Under the pieces are notes generated by a model. That model did no database searches and had not been told where the DNA came from. It saw only the letters and a list, made by a program, of their open reading frames with translations. Positions 53,648 through 62,597 of a stretch of 64,000 nucleotides of DNA are shown piece by piece. Source of the DNA: Flavobacterium ovatum (GTDB lineage Bacteria > Bacteroidota > Bacteroidia > Flavobacteriales > Flavobacteriaceae); contig NZ_CP160035.1 of the NCBI RefSeq assembly GCF_040703125.1, positions 2,693,001 through 2,757,000 on the forward strand, in the 5' to 3' direction. Position numbers and translations under genes: made by a program. Position 1 is the first letter of the stretch, and each line of letters starts with the position of its first letter.

Positions 53648-53923
53648 TTAAATAATCTCTGCACTAATACCTGCTTCTAATAATTGCAAGCATTGTGGTT
53701 TTAATTTCTTTAATGGACCTGTTTTTACAGTACATTTACCGTTATAATGTACGATTAACGAACATTGTTCGGCTTGTTCCGGACTATGCTCACATACTCG
53801 AATCAATGTATCAATAACATGATCAAATGTATTTACATCGTCATTATAAACAACTATTTCATTGTTTAAAGTCGGGATTTCTTTAACACTGACTTTCTCT
53901 CTTATTTTTTCTTTAGTACTCAT
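53648..53923 (-). CDS. clpS: ATP-dependent Clp protease adaptor ClpS
   Basis: A 91-residue adaptor that delivers N-end-rule substrates to ClpAP/ClpCP. Landmarks are VVYNDDVNTFDHVIDTLIRV (binding pocket start) and the AEQCSLIVHYNGKC segment. The acidic Asn-Asp pair that binds the substrate N-terminus is kept. It lies 42 bases downstream of prmA, the usual flavobacterial arrangement, and ends at a strong hairpin. Confidence 0.94.
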   Translation of the reverse strand: MSTKEKIREKVSVKEIPTLNNEIVVYNDDVNTFDHVIDTLIRVCEHSPEQAEQCSLIVHYNGKCTVKTGPLKKLKPQCLQLLEAGISAEII

Positions 53924-53965
53924 TTTTTTGTGGTTTTGTACTTGTGATTGATAAAATAGCTAACT

Positions 53966-54799
53966 CTAATTTACGTATTTTAATGATACCCAGTTGTTTC
54001 TTTCGAACTTTTTAACATAAGTTAAGCCTTTTTCAGTACAAGAAGCATCGATAAAGGGAATGTCTTCGGTATAGAAGCCACTTAACAACAGCGTTCCTTT
54101 AGGATTTAAACAATCTACATACGCCTGCATATCGTTCAACAAAATATTGCGATTAATATTGGCAATAATGAAGTCGTATTTTTTATCTTTCAATAATGAA
54201 GCTTCGCCTTCATAAACAGTGATGTGTTCACAATTGTTACGTTCTGCATTTTCAATTGAGTTCAGGTAACACCAGTTGTCAATATCAATAGCATCAATAG
54301 GTTGTGCACCTTTCATTTCTGCAAGAATTGCTAAAATTGCAGTTCCACAACCCATGTCAAGTGTTTTTAATCCCGTAACATCTGTTTCTAGTAAATGCTG
54401 AATCATCATATGAGTCGTTTCATGATGACCTGTACCAAAACTCATTTTTGGCTCGATTATAATATCAAATTCGGCATCTGTTTTTGGGTGAAAAGGTGCG
54501 CGTACGTGGCAATTTCCATCTACATCTATAGCTTCAAAATTCTTTTCCCATTCTTCATTCCAGTTTACTTGTTCGATTTCCTCAAAAGAATAATTGATTT
54601 TAAACTCTTCCGATTGCAAAATTTGGATATTTTCCAATATTGCTTCGTCCCACAAATCTTTTTGTACAAAGGCAGATATTCCAGTTTCTGTTTCTGTAAA
54701 ACTTTCAAAAGCAGTTTCTCCTAATTCTGCAATCAGAATTTCAGACCCTAATTCTTTAGGCTCTACAGTAAAATGGTATCCGATATAAATATTTGACAT
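53966..54799 (-). CDS. prmA: Ribosomal protein L11 methyltransferase
   Basis: A 277-residue class I SAM-dependent methyltransferase that trimethylates L11. The SAM site is LKTLDMGCGTAILAILAEM; the family stretch is FHPKTDAEFDIIIEPKMSFG, followed by TGHHETTHMM. The ATG at 54799 (MSNIYIGYHF) is preferred over a longer reading from 54853, which adds unrelated residues. It is probably co-transcribed with clpS. Confidence 0.93.
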   Translation of the reverse strand: MSNIYIGYHFTVEPKELGSEILIAELGETAFESFTETETGISAFVQKDLWDEAILENIQILQSEEFKINYSFEEIEQVNWNEEWEKNFEAIDVDGNCHVRAPFHPKTDAEFDIIIEPKMSFGTGHHETTHMMIQHLLETDVTGLKTLDMGCGTAILAILAEMKGAQPIDAIDIDNWCYLNSIENAERNNCEHITVYEGEASLLKDKKYDFIIANINRNILLNDMQAYVDCLNPKGTLLLSGFYTEDIPFIDASCTEKGLTYVKKFERNNWVSLKYVN

Positions 54800-55036
54800 T
54801 TTATTTTTTTTGCAAAGGTAGTATTTCTCTTTTATCGTTTTTGCATAAACCATAAAAAGTATTTATTTTTTGATACTACTTTTGATTGATAACCAAGGAA
54901 ACATTAATTTATTTAGTAATTATGGTACCACCTAATTGTAACATTAAAGAATAATTTCTGAAATATCTTTTTTTCTTAAAATATTGATTTTTTCTCTTTT
55001 TTAGGAGGTAAAAAAAAGATTTAATAGCGTTTTTGG

Positions 55037-55067
55037 TTGGATTTACGGTTGTTTTTTGTTAAGTTTG
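55037..55067 (+). promoter_or_regulatory. Promoter of the small secreted protein gene
   Basis: A -33 TTG (55037-55039), a 20-base spacer and a perfect -7 box TAAGTTTG (55060-55067), 28 bases before the ATG at 55095. The rest of the upstream gap (54854-55036) shows nothing I recognise. Confidence 0.65.
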
Positions 55068-55094
55068 AAATATTAGTAATCAAAAAAAAGTTAA

Positions 55095-55394
55095 ATGAAA
55101 AAAATTGTAACCCTTTTATTTGTCCTGTTTTTATCTTTAAGTATCAATGCACAACAGAAAAAAAGTTTTAATGACGCAGTAAAAACACTGAATCTTCCAA
55201 AAGAAACTGTACATAAACTTCAAGAAGTTAACAAAGAAAGAAATGTTAAGGCAAAGGAAATCGTAGCAATGAAGCTAAGTAAAGAAGACCAAAAGGCTAA
55301 AATGAGGGAATTAGCAAAAGCAACTTATCCTAAATTAAGTGGAATTCTAGGAAAAGAAAAAACAAAAGAATGGTCAGCTTATTGGAGAAAATAA
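55095..55394 (+). CDS. Small secreted helical protein
   Basis: A 99-residue protein with a clear signal peptide (to SINAQ, 19) and a highly charged, helical mature part (KLQEVNKERNVKAKEIVAMK, KMRELAKATYPKLSGILG). The spacing of charged residues recalls the periplasmic LTxxQ/Spy-like helical proteins, but I cannot assign a family. Single gene with its own promoter and terminator. Function unknown. Confidence 0.72.
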   Translation: MKKIVTLLFVLFLSLSINAQQKKSFNDAVKTLNLPKETVHKLQEVNKERNVKAKEIVAMKLSKEDQKAKMRELAKATYPKLSGILGKEKTKEWSAYWRK

Positions 55395-55414
55395 TTTCAA
55401 TCAATAAATAATAC

Positions 55415-55449
55415 TACACAAGGCTAATCTACATGATTAGCCTTTTTTT
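55415..55449 (+). terminator. Terminator of the small secreted protein gene
   Basis: Stem GGCTAATC / GATTAGCC with a 5-base loop, followed by seven T (55443-55449). Confidence 0.9.
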
Positions 55450-55764
55450 AAGTTTTTGTAAGTCAATTAGTTTAGCGCAACAACTTTTGAAAATCAAGGA
55501 GGTCTTAGCAGTTACCGGCAGTTTTTTTTAATAGTAAACTGTAGTTTTAGAATTAGAAAAGGTTAATTTGTTATCTCCAGGGTAAAAACCATCCATAGTT
55601 GATAAAAGTTCCATTTTCATAATAATCGATTTTTTCTCGATTTTTGAGTTTTCATTTTTGCAGTCTTCGGTTTATTTTTCGTAATTAATTCTTCTATTTG
55701 ATAAATTTGTAAAAAAAAAATATTTATTTACTAATCAATCTACCATTACTTTAAAACACAAAAA
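55450..55764. other. Intergenic stretch, nothing recognised
   Basis: About 315 bases between two terminators. No ORF with coding character, repeat family or promoter was recognised. Confidence 0.55.
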
Positions 55765-55795
55765 AAAAGCGGTAAAACTTAGTTTTACCGCTTTT
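55765..55795 (-). terminator. Terminator of tpiA
   Basis: Stem AAAAGCGGTAAAA / TTTTACCGCTTTT with a 5-base loop, 23 bases past the tpiA stop. On the minus strand it is followed by a run of T. Confidence 0.88.
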
Positions 55796-55818
55796 AAGTA
55801 TTTTGTAATCAAAAAAAT

Positions 55819-56574
55819 TTATACAGCTGCTTTTACAATAGCTAAGAAATCATCTGCTTTCAAAGCAGCTCCACCGATAAGACCACCGTCCACATCTGGT
55901 TTAGAGAAAATTTCAACAGCATTTTCTGGTTTTACACTACCACCGTAAAGGATCGATACTTCTTCAGCAATATCAGCTCCAAATGATTTGAGAACTGTTT
56001 CTCTGATAAATTCGTGCATTTCTTGTGCTTGTTCTGGAGAGGCAGTTTCACCTGTACCAATAGCCCAAACTGGCTCGTAAGCTAAAACGATTTTTGACCA
56101 AGATGCTTTTTCGATTTGGAACAAACCATCACGCAATTGGTTTTCAACTATATTAAAGTGTTGTTTGTCTTGACGATCTTTCAATTCTTCACCAAAACAA
56201 AAAATTACGGTCATGTCATGTTTCAAAGCAGTATTTACTTTCTCAGCAATTACAGCGTCAGTTTCGTTAAAGATAGCTCTACGTTCAGAGTGACCTAAAA
56301 TTACTGTGTTTACTCCAACGCTTGTTAGCATATCTGCAGTGATTTCTCCTGTGAATGCACCACCTTCAGCTTGATGTAGGTTTTGAGCAGCTACAGTGAT
56401 TCCTTTTCCTTCCAATTGAGTTACAGCTGCCGCCAAGTTTACAAATGTAGGTGCTACAATTACTTGAGCAGTTGTGCTTGCAGGTAATTTAGCAACTAAT
56501 TCGTTTAATAATTCAGCAGTTTGTGCTGCATTTTTATGCATTTTCCAGTTTCCAGCTACAATTTTCTTTCTCAT
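55819..56574 (-). CDS. tpiA: Triose-phosphate isomerase
   Basis: A 251-residue TIM barrel of glycolysis. Catalytic residues are N9 and K11 (VAGNWKMHKN), H95 (ILGHSERR) and E167 (LAYEPVWAIGTG); the phosphate-binding YGGSVKPENA and GGLIGGAALK segments are present. Full length. The TlpA-like gene lies 29 bases upstream, followed further up by a DoxX gene and a DUF1599 gene. Confidence 0.97.
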   Translation of the reverse strand: MRKKIVAGNWKMHKNAAQTAELLNELVAKLPASTTAQVIVAPTFVNLAAAVTQLEGKGITVAAQNLHQAEGGAFTGEITADMLTSVGVNTVILGHSERRAIFNETDAVIAEKVNTALKHDMTVIFCFGEELKDRQDKQHFNIVENQLRDGLFQIEKASWSKIVLAYEPVWAIGTGETASPEQAQEMHEFIRETVLKSFGADIAEEVSILYGGSVKPENAVEIFSKPDVDGGLIGGAALKADDFLAIVKAAV

Positions 56575-56603
56575 TTTATTCTGTTTTGTTAGATTTTAAA
56601 TTT

Positions 56604-57107
56604 TTATTTTAGTTCAGTAATTGTTTTATTTATTTGATCAAAATCGGTTTCGATGGCATGATACAAAGCGATTTTACCAGTTTTATCTATGACGATATAT
56701 CTTGGAATCCAATCTACGTCAATCGCTTTTGCAAATTCCCCTTTCATTTGGTCGTTAGCCATATAGTGCGCACCGTTTAATTGGTGTTTCTCAATTCCGT
56801 TTTGCCAAGCAGTATCAGATTTGTCCATCGATATAAATACATAGTTTACATCTGGATGATTGGCTTGCAACTCTTTTAGTTTTGGTATTGCCTGAATACA
56901 ATCGCCACACCAAGAAGCCCAAATTTCGATAACCGTTGTTTTACCTTGGTTCTCTTTTACAATGGACTCAAATGAAACTTGATTTCCTTCACGTGTCAAT
57001 AAAGTTTCGGTTAAAGCTTCCTTAGAAAAACTGGTTTTTTCCGAATGATTTTTGGAACAAGCTATAAAAACAAAGACTAATATGAAAAGTGATATTATTT
57101 TTTTCAA
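56604..57107 (-). CDS. TlpA/ResA-like thioredoxin lipoprotein
   Basis: A 167-residue lipoprotein (lipobox VFIAC, Cys at 17) with a thioredoxin fold. The active site is WCGDC (C67 and C70), followed by IPKLKELQANHPDVNYVFIS and the cis-Pro region VDWIPRYIVIDK. It should act as a periplasmic or outer-envelope thiol-disulfide oxidoreductase. It neighbours a DoxX-type protein with a thioredoxin-like tail, which suggests a shared redox task. Confidence 0.88.
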   Translation of the reverse strand: MKKIISLFILVFVFIACSKNHSEKTSFSKEALTETLLTREGNQVSFESIVKENQGKTTVIEIWASWCGDCIQAIPKLKELQANHPDVNYVFISMDKSDTAWQNGIEKHQLNGAHYMANDQMKGEFAKAIDVDWIPRYIVIDKTGKIALYHAIETDFDQINKTITELK

Positions 57108-57293
57108 ATGAATTAAATTTTTGCTAAGTTAATTAAAGTAGAAAGATTGCCCTATTAAAAGCATTCAAAATCCCCTTTTTGGTTGCTTTTTTATCGTAAA
57201 ATCAATAAATTTCTGTTGATTTGATTATGAAAACGTAATAGTTTGTTTGACTATTGAATATTTATCATAAGTAAACCTATTTACTTTTGGAAT

Positions 57294-58394
57294 CTATAAT
57301 TTCAAATTAGAGATATCGTTATAATGTACTTTTTGAATAATTGTTCCTTGATTCAAAATTACAATACTAGGATTAGCTCTTTCAATGGTTTTTAAGGTTA
57401 TAGCATCACAGAAGTAAAAGTCAAAGTCAAAAGCATATTGTTTTTGAGTGTTTACAATCTGTTCCGGAGTAGAGGCTGTCATTCCAATAACTTTGTATCC
57501 TTTTGCTTTCGCTTCAGTTGTCAAAGTTTTTAGCTCATTCATTCCTTCAGGAGAAGCATTTGGCAAATCGTAAGCCACAAAAATCATAAGTTTAGGTTGT
57601 GCAAGAAATTCTTCCTTGTAATCAGAACCATCCTTCATCATCGCAAAATCATGAATTGGAGGAATGTAACCTTCTGTTATAACTTTATCTTTTCTGTCTA
57701 CAAAAATAGCGCCTTCAGGGATGTTCATCAAATCTTTATCAGTAAATTCAGTGTCCACACCGTTTACTTTGTAGATAAAAATCATTTCCACAACCGATTT
57801 TGGTGCGTCTTCTGGAATCTCCATTCCTTTTTGGATGTTGGTACCTACTTGGTACGGTCTAAAATCTATTACAGGTAAATGATTCAATACATAATACCCC
57901 AAAAATCCTGATGCTACAAAACTACTTAAAGCCAAAAATGTTTGAGTTTTTGGTCTAAATAATGGTTTTACTAATTTTTGATTGAATGTCAAAATCAAAA
58001 TAAAGACTAATAAAACAATATCTTTAGTAAACGATTCCCAAGGGGTTAAGTGCAAAGCATCTCCAAAACATCCGCAGTCTTTTACCACATTAAAGTATGC
58101 AGAGTAGAAGGTAAGGAAGGAAAACTTGACAATCATAACCAATAAAATCCAAATCGTCCATTTGGATTTATAACCAATTAATAAAAAGACGCCTAAAACC
58201 ACTTCTAGAATTACTATAAACAAAGCAATTACCAAAGCGTACGGAACAAAGAACGGCATGTTAAAGACGGGTTCGCTAAAATATTCCGCTAGTTTATAAG
58301 AGAATCCTAGTGGATCATTCAATTTGATTAATCCAGATATTATGAATAAAAGGCCAACAAATAGTCTCGAAAATTGTGTAAGTATATTTTTCAT
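57294..58394 (-). CDS. DoxX-like membrane protein with thioredoxin-like tail
   Basis: A 366-residue protein of the Bacteroidota DoxX group (BT_3928 type). The N-terminal ~150 residues carry four membrane helices (FVGLLFIISGLIKLNDPLGF, VVLGVFLLIGYKSKWTIW). The C-terminal ~150 residues look thioredoxin-like (PKLMIFVAYDLPNASPEGM, YKVIGMTASTPEQ) but lack a CxxC. The start ATG overlaps the DUF1599 stop by one base (TAATG). Function is not established; a redox or membrane stress role is usual for DoxX proteins. Confidence 0.82.
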   Translation of the reverse strand: MKNILTQFSRLFVGLLFIISGLIKLNDPLGFSYKLAEYFSEPVFNMPFFVPYALVIALFIVILEVVLGVFLLIGYKSKWTIWILLVMIVKFSFLTFYSAYFNVVKDCGCFGDALHLTPWESFTKDIVLLVFILILTFNQKLVKPLFRPKTQTFLALSSFVASGFLGYYVLNHLPVIDFRPYQVGTNIQKGMEIPEDAPKSVVEMIFIYKVNGVDTEFTDKDLMNIPEGAIFVDRKDKVITEGYIPPIHDFAMMKDGSDYKEEFLAQPKLMIFVAYDLPNASPEGMNELKTLTTEAKAKGYKVIGMTASTPEQIVNTQKQYAFDFDFYFCDAITLKTIERANPSIVILNQGTIIQKVHYNDISNLKL

Positions 58395-58936
58395 TATTTT
58401 TTGAATCCCATTAGTATTAATGCAAAAACAGAATAGTTTAGCATGTCTTGATAGTTAGCGTCAATTCCTTCAGAAACCAATGTTTTTCCTTTATTGTCTT
58501 CAATTTGTTTGACACGCAAAAGTTTTTGTAAAATCAAATCGGTCAAAGAACTCACTCGCATTTCACGCCAAGCTTCCCCATAATCATGGTTTTTAGCTTC
58601 CATTAATTCTTTGGTTAATAATGCTTTTGCATCGTATAATTCGGTTGCTTTTTCTAGGTCTAAATCGGGTTGATCCACAACTCCCAATTCCAATTGAATT
58701 AAAGCCATAAGGGAATAATTGATGATTCCGATGAATTCTCCTGTTTCATCTTCGTCTACTTTGCGCACTTCGTTTTCTTGTAAACTGCGAATACGTTGGG
58801 CTTTGATAAATATTTGGTCAGTAAGTGATGGCAATCTCAATATGCGCCATGCACTTCCGTAATCTTTCATTTTCTTGGTAAATAAGTCGCGGCAAATTGC
58901 CATAACCTGATCATATTCCTGAGAAGTATTCTTCAT
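58394..58936 (-). CDS. DUF1599-domain protein
   Basis: A 180-residue cytoplasmic protein with two copies of the DUF1599 domain: KDYGSAWRILRLPSLTDQIF (~23-42) and HDYGEAWREMRVSSLTDLIL (~117-136). The repeated DYGxAWRxxRxxSLTD block marks the family, also called nucleotide-modification-associated domain 1. The function is unknown. It is coupled to the DoxX gene and divergent from folP. Confidence 0.9.
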   Translation of the reverse strand: MKNTSQEYDQVMAICRDLFTKKMKDYGSAWRILRLPSLTDQIFIKAQRIRSLQENEVRKVDEDETGEFIGIINYSLMALIQLELGVVDQPDLDLEKATELYDAKALLTKELMEAKNHDYGEAWREMRVSSLTDLILQKLLRVKQIEDNKGKTLVSEGIDANYQDMLNYSVFALILMGFKK

Positions 58937-58995
58937 TATTGATGTATATTTGTCTAAAATTTCATCAAAAATAAGGATAAAATTTAAAAGGAATA

Positions 58996-59060
58996 AGTTT
59001 CAGGTTTAAAGTTTCAGGTTTAAAGTTTTTGGTAGATAAAGTTTAATCTTTTAAACCTGA
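58996..59060. repeat. Tandem 14-mer with inverted partner
   Basis: AAGTTTCAGGTTTA occurs twice in a row (58996-59009, 59010-59023). Its complement TTTAAACCTGA follows at 59050-59060 and can form a hairpin. It lies between the divergent DUF1599 and folP genes, so it is unlikely to be a terminator. Confidence 0.7.
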
Positions 59061-59140
59061 TTTTTTACACTGAAAAATTCAAATAATTTCAAGATTTATG
59101 TGAATAACTTTAAACAAAAAAACTTTAAACAATTTTGTAA

Positions 59141-59965
59141 ATGACAATAAACTGCAAAGGACAATTAATCGATTTGAATACACCCAAAGTAATGGGGATT
59201 CTAAATGTAACACCTAATTCATTTTTTGATGGTGGAAAGTATAAGGAGAAAAACACTCTACTTTTACAAGTAGCAAAAATGCTTACTGATGGGGCTACTT
59301 TCATTGATATTGGAGCTTATTCCAGTAAACCCAATGCTGAATTTGTTTCAGAACAAGAAGAAATCAGTCGGATTGTTCCTGTGGTCGAATTGATTTTAAA
59401 ACATTTTCCAGAAACGTTACTTTCGATTGATACGTTCAGAAGTCAAGTAGCTAAAATTTGTATCGAAAGTGGGGCTGCTATAATCAATGATATCTCAGCA
59501 GGAAAATTAGATGTTAAAATGTTAGAAACCGTTGCTCATTATAATGTACCTTATATCATGATGCACATGAAAGGAACGCCACAAACGATGCAATCCTTGA
59601 CTCAATATAATGATATTGTCAAAGAAATGTTGTTCTATTTCTCCGAAAGAGTGAATCAAGCTAGAAGTCTTGGTATAAACAATTTGATTGTAGATCCTGG
59701 ATTTGGATTTGCCAAAACCTTGGAACAAAACTTTGAAGTACTTCAAAAACTAGACTTGTTTCAAATGTTAGAATTGCCTTTGTTGACAGGAGTTTCAAGA
59801 AAATCTATGATATATAAAACATTAGAAAATAGCCCAGAAGAAGCTTTGAATGGAACAACCGTTTTAAATACAATGGCATTAACCAAAGGCGCAAAAATTT
59901 TGCGAGTTCATGACGTTAAAGAAGCGGTAGAAACCGTTAAATTGTGGAATAAATTAAATTCATAA
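59141..59965 (+). CDS. folP: Dihydropteroate synthase
   Basis: A 274-residue TIM-barrel enzyme of folate synthesis, joining p-aminobenzoate to the pterin pyrophosphate. Landmarks are VMGILNVTPNSFFDGG, IDIGAYSSKPNAEFVS (pterin side), SIDTFRSQVAK, IINDISAG, MHMKGTPQTMQ, IVDPGFGFAKTLEQN and the C-terminal RVHDV. Full length. The next gene starts directly at its stop codon. Confidence 0.96.
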   Translation: MTINCKGQLIDLNTPKVMGILNVTPNSFFDGGKYKEKNTLLLQVAKMLTDGATFIDIGAYSSKPNAEFVSEQEEISRIVPVVELILKHFPETLLSIDTFRSQVAKICIESGAAIINDISAGKLDVKMLETVAHYNVPYIMMHMKGTPQTMQSLTQYNDIVKEMLFYFSERVNQARSLGINNLIVDPGFGFAKTLEQNFEVLQKLDLFQMLELPLLTGVSRKSMIYKTLENSPEEALNGTTVLNTMALTKGAKILRVHDVKEAVETVKLWNKLNS

Positions 59966-60586
59966 ATGATGAAATATTTAAGTTTACTAGTAGCACTAAT
60001 GCTTTTTTCTTGTGGAAAAGAAGAAAATATAATGTTGCCAAAAGCAGCCAAAACGATTGTAAATGATGTTCAAGACCATTCGCCAATCTATATTTTTTTT
60101 AGAACCAAGGACAAAGATACTTTGGCAGAAGTCAATCGAAAAAACAGTATTATTTCCACCAATTGGATATTGAATATAGATGCTCGTTTACCGTTGAAAT
60201 TAGTCATTCCGGAGGTGATGAAGTTACAAGATAAAAAACGAAAAGAGAAAGCTCACAAAAACGAAAAAGCCGAAAATTACTATGCTTACGCAGATACCAT
60301 TGGAAAAAACATGGCGTTTATTTCGTTTACAAAAGTATTTTATACCGTTGGCAAACCAAATAAAGATAAATTAGTTTTTCACTTTCGAAAAGGAAACGAT
60401 TTTATTTTTCTAAATGGTGTTGAAGTAAAGAAAACAGATTTGATAACAGAATTTAGTAAAATTAAGTTTGAAATTATGCCTGATGTTGTTTTGCTATTCG
60501 ACAAGAATATGTCCTATGGTGAATATATTCAAGATAAAATTCTAATAGAGGATTTTAAAGGTACTAATCAAGAATATATTTTCTAA
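59966..60586 (+). CDS. Lipoprotein of unknown function after folP
   Basis: A 206-residue lipoprotein (lipobox LMLFSC, Cys at 16). It has no recognised domain; the charged middle (KLQDKKRKEKAHKNEKAENY) is probably helical and the C-terminal half beta-rich. The start ATG follows the folP stop with no spacer, so it is translated from the folP transcript. I cannot name a function. Confidence 0.75.
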   Translation: MMKYLSLLVALMLFSCGKEENIMLPKAAKTIVNDVQDHSPIYIFFRTKDKDTLAEVNRKNSIISTNWILNIDARLPLKLVIPEVMKLQDKKRKEKAHKNEKAENYYAYADTIGKNMAFISFTKVFYTVGKPNKDKLVFHFRKGNDFIFLNGVEVKKTDLITEFSKIKFEIMPDVVLLFDKNMSYGEYIQDKILIEDFKGTNQEYIF

Positions 60587-60599
60587 GATGGATTAATTC

Positions 60600-60823
60600 A
60601 ATTGCGTCGAGCTTTAGCTCGATGATTATAAAAGAATATTATAAAGGCTTTATCCGAAAACTTTCAGGGTTTTGGCTAAAGCCTTTTTCATTTGGGAATA
60701 TTTCAATCGGTCTAAAGACCGATTCTATTGATGAAAATCAGTAATCAAAAGTCAAAAACGTAAACAGCAACTGAGAACTGATAACCGTGACTGTAAACGG
60801 ATAAATGCTACTGAAAACTAATT
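60600..60823. repeat. Hairpin-rich intergenic region with folP-unit terminator
   Basis: Three hairpins: CGAGCTTTAGCTCG (about 60608); GGCTTTATCCGAAAAC with GTTTTGGCTAAAGCC and a T run (60645-60688), the likely terminator of the folP unit; and TCGGTCTAAAGACCGA (about 60708). The first and third look like flavobacterial dispersed elements. The remainder to 60823 is unremarkable. Confidence 0.6.
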
Positions 60824-61297
60824 CTACTGGTGATGATACGGTTCATTTTTCAAAATCGTAAAGCCACGGTACAATTGTTCGATAAAAAACAAACGCACCA
60901 TTTGGTGAGAGAAGGTCATTAGCGAAAGCGAAATTTTGCCTTTTGCTTTGACATAAACCGTATCTGAAAAACCGTAAGGACCACCAATTACAAAAACTAG
61001 GGTTTTGACACCAGAATTCATTTTTTTTTGCAAATCTTCGGAAAAAGCGACACTCGAGAAGGTTTTTCCATTTTCATCTAATAAAATGAGTTGGTCGGTA
61101 GGGGTAATTTTGGATAAAATTAATTCGCCTTCTTTTTCTTTTTGTTGGCTTTCAGACAAGTTTTTTACATTTTTGATATCGGGAATCACTTCTAAATCAA
61201 ATTTGATGTAAAAAGACAAACGCTTAGTGTAATCGTCAATTAGTGATTGAAGTGCTTTATTATCTGTTTTGCCAATAGCAAGAAGTTTGATGTTCAT
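60824..61297 (-). CDS. rlmH: 23S rRNA (pseudouridine1915-N3)-methyltransferase
   Basis: A 157-residue SPOUT-family methyltransferase that modifies helix 69 of 23S rRNA. The trefoil-knot motifs are VFVIGGPYGFSD and SLSLMTFSHQMVRLFFIEQL, and the end PYHHQ is the usual C-terminus. The ATG at 61297 (MNIKLLAIGK) is the conserved start. Confidence 0.95.
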   Translation of the reverse strand: MNIKLLAIGKTDNKALQSLIDDYTKRLSFYIKFDLEVIPDIKNVKNLSESQQKEKEGELILSKITPTDQLILLDENGKTFSSVAFSEDLQKKMNSGVKTLVFVIGGPYGFSDTVYVKAKGKISLSLMTFSHQMVRLFFIEQLYRGFTILKNEPYHHQ

Positions 61298-61334
61298 GAG
61301 GTTTATTTTTTCAATAAAAAGCAAAGATAGGAAA

Positions 61335-62573
61335 CTAGTTTTGTATTCTAATTTCCCCTTCAGAACCTGTGGCTTTTGGGGTTAATTCGAAAATGGAATT
61401 AGGTGCTAATAATTTTTCAACGCGATGAGAAACAAAAATAATTGCTATAGTGGTTTCTTTGGCTAAATGTGAAATAAGTTGAGTAACCAAAGCTACGTTT
61501 TCATCATCCAAACCTTCTGTTGGTTCGTCTAGAATCAATAAAGGAGGATGTTTTAATACAGCGCGAATAATCATTATCACACGTTGTTGCCCTACCGAAA
61601 GAAGGATAAATGGTGTTTTCTTTGCTTGTTGCATGTTAAGAAAATCAAGCCATTCATTCATTTTTTTTATTTGCAAACTACTTGGGATATTATAAAGACC
61701 AACTGAATCGAAAAAACCAGAGAGAATCATTTGTTCTACACTATGTCTTTTTTGAAACATTTCGATCATTGATGACGAAAATTGCCCGATTTTTTTCTTA
61801 ATGTCCCAAATACTTTCGCCACTGCCTTTCTTTTTTCCAAATAAATACAAATCTTGTCCGTACCCTTTTGGGTTGTCGCCTGTAATCAAAGAAAGTATAG
61901 TACTTTTTCCCGAACCATTTGGACCAATGAGTTGCCAAAATTCCCCTTTTTTAATTGTCCAATTGATGTTGTTTAAGATAGGTTTTTCGTTGTAACTCAC
62001 TTTTAGATTGTTCATCTGTATTAAAACAGGATTAGGACAATCTATCTGCTCGATGGGTTTAGGAATTGCTTTTAATGTAAGATAATGTGTATTTGAAACG
62101 GCTGTCAAAGGGTTCAAATCAAGTGAATGATCATTGATTTGTCGTTTGTTCTTTATAAATGGTAATAAATCGGCTGAACGATTCACTAGCTGAATCAAAA
62201 TGATGTTATGGGCTAAGTCTTCTAGATGAATATGTAATTCTTTTCTAGAAGCAAAATCCAAATGATCCAAAGGATTATCGAGAATTATAAAGTCAGGATT
62301 CCGGTTGATACAGTATTTTAAAAAAGCTTTTTTACGTTCACCAGATGAAAAGGTTCGTAGTTGGCGATGCATTTCTGGAGCAGCTTCAACAGATTGGTAT
62401 ATGTATTCTTTTTCGATAAATTTTTCTATTGATAAGTCTGAAAATAGAATTCCTTTTTTAGTATTGAATGGTTCTAATTCTCCTTCGGCTTGTCCAGAAA
62501 TGATTTTGTCAATAAAATCTTTTTTGGCTACTTGATTGCCTAAAAGGATGTCCCAATGAGTAAGATGCTGCAT
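61335..62573 (-). CDS. Tandem ABC ATPase, ModF-like
   Basis: A 412-residue protein with two ABC ATPase domains and no membrane segment. The second is complete: Walker A GPNGSGKS (217-224), signature LSVGQQR, Walker B LLILDEPTEGLDDE. It shares with E. coli ModF the stretch GYGQDLYLFGKKKGSGESIW, continuing as DIKKKIG. The first domain keeps a signature (FSSGERKK) and Walker B (FIILDNPLDHLD), but its P-loop position reads GNQVAKKD (12-19), which lacks the GKS/T. So the first site probably does not hydrolyse ATP. Function is poorly known. Confidence 0.87.
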   Translation of the reverse strand: MQHLTHWDILLGNQVAKKDFIDKIISGQAEGELEPFNTKKGILFSDLSIEKFIEKEYIYQSVEAAPEMHRQLRTFSSGERKKAFLKYCINRNPDFIILDNPLDHLDFASRKELHIHLEDLAHNIILIQLVNRSADLLPFIKNKRQINDHSLDLNPLTAVSNTHYLTLKAIPKPIEQIDCPNPVLIQMNNLKVSYNEKPILNNINWTIKKGEFWQLIGPNGSGKSTILSLITGDNPKGYGQDLYLFGKKKGSGESIWDIKKKIGQFSSSMIEMFQKRHSVEQMILSGFFDSVGLYNIPSSLQIKKMNEWLDFLNMQQAKKTPFILLSVGQQRVIMIIRAVLKHPPLLILDEPTEGLDDENVALVTQLISHLAKETTIAIIFVSHRVEKLLAPNSIFELTPKATGSEGEIRIQN

Positions 62574-62597
62574 TATATATTTTTTATAAATTCAATT

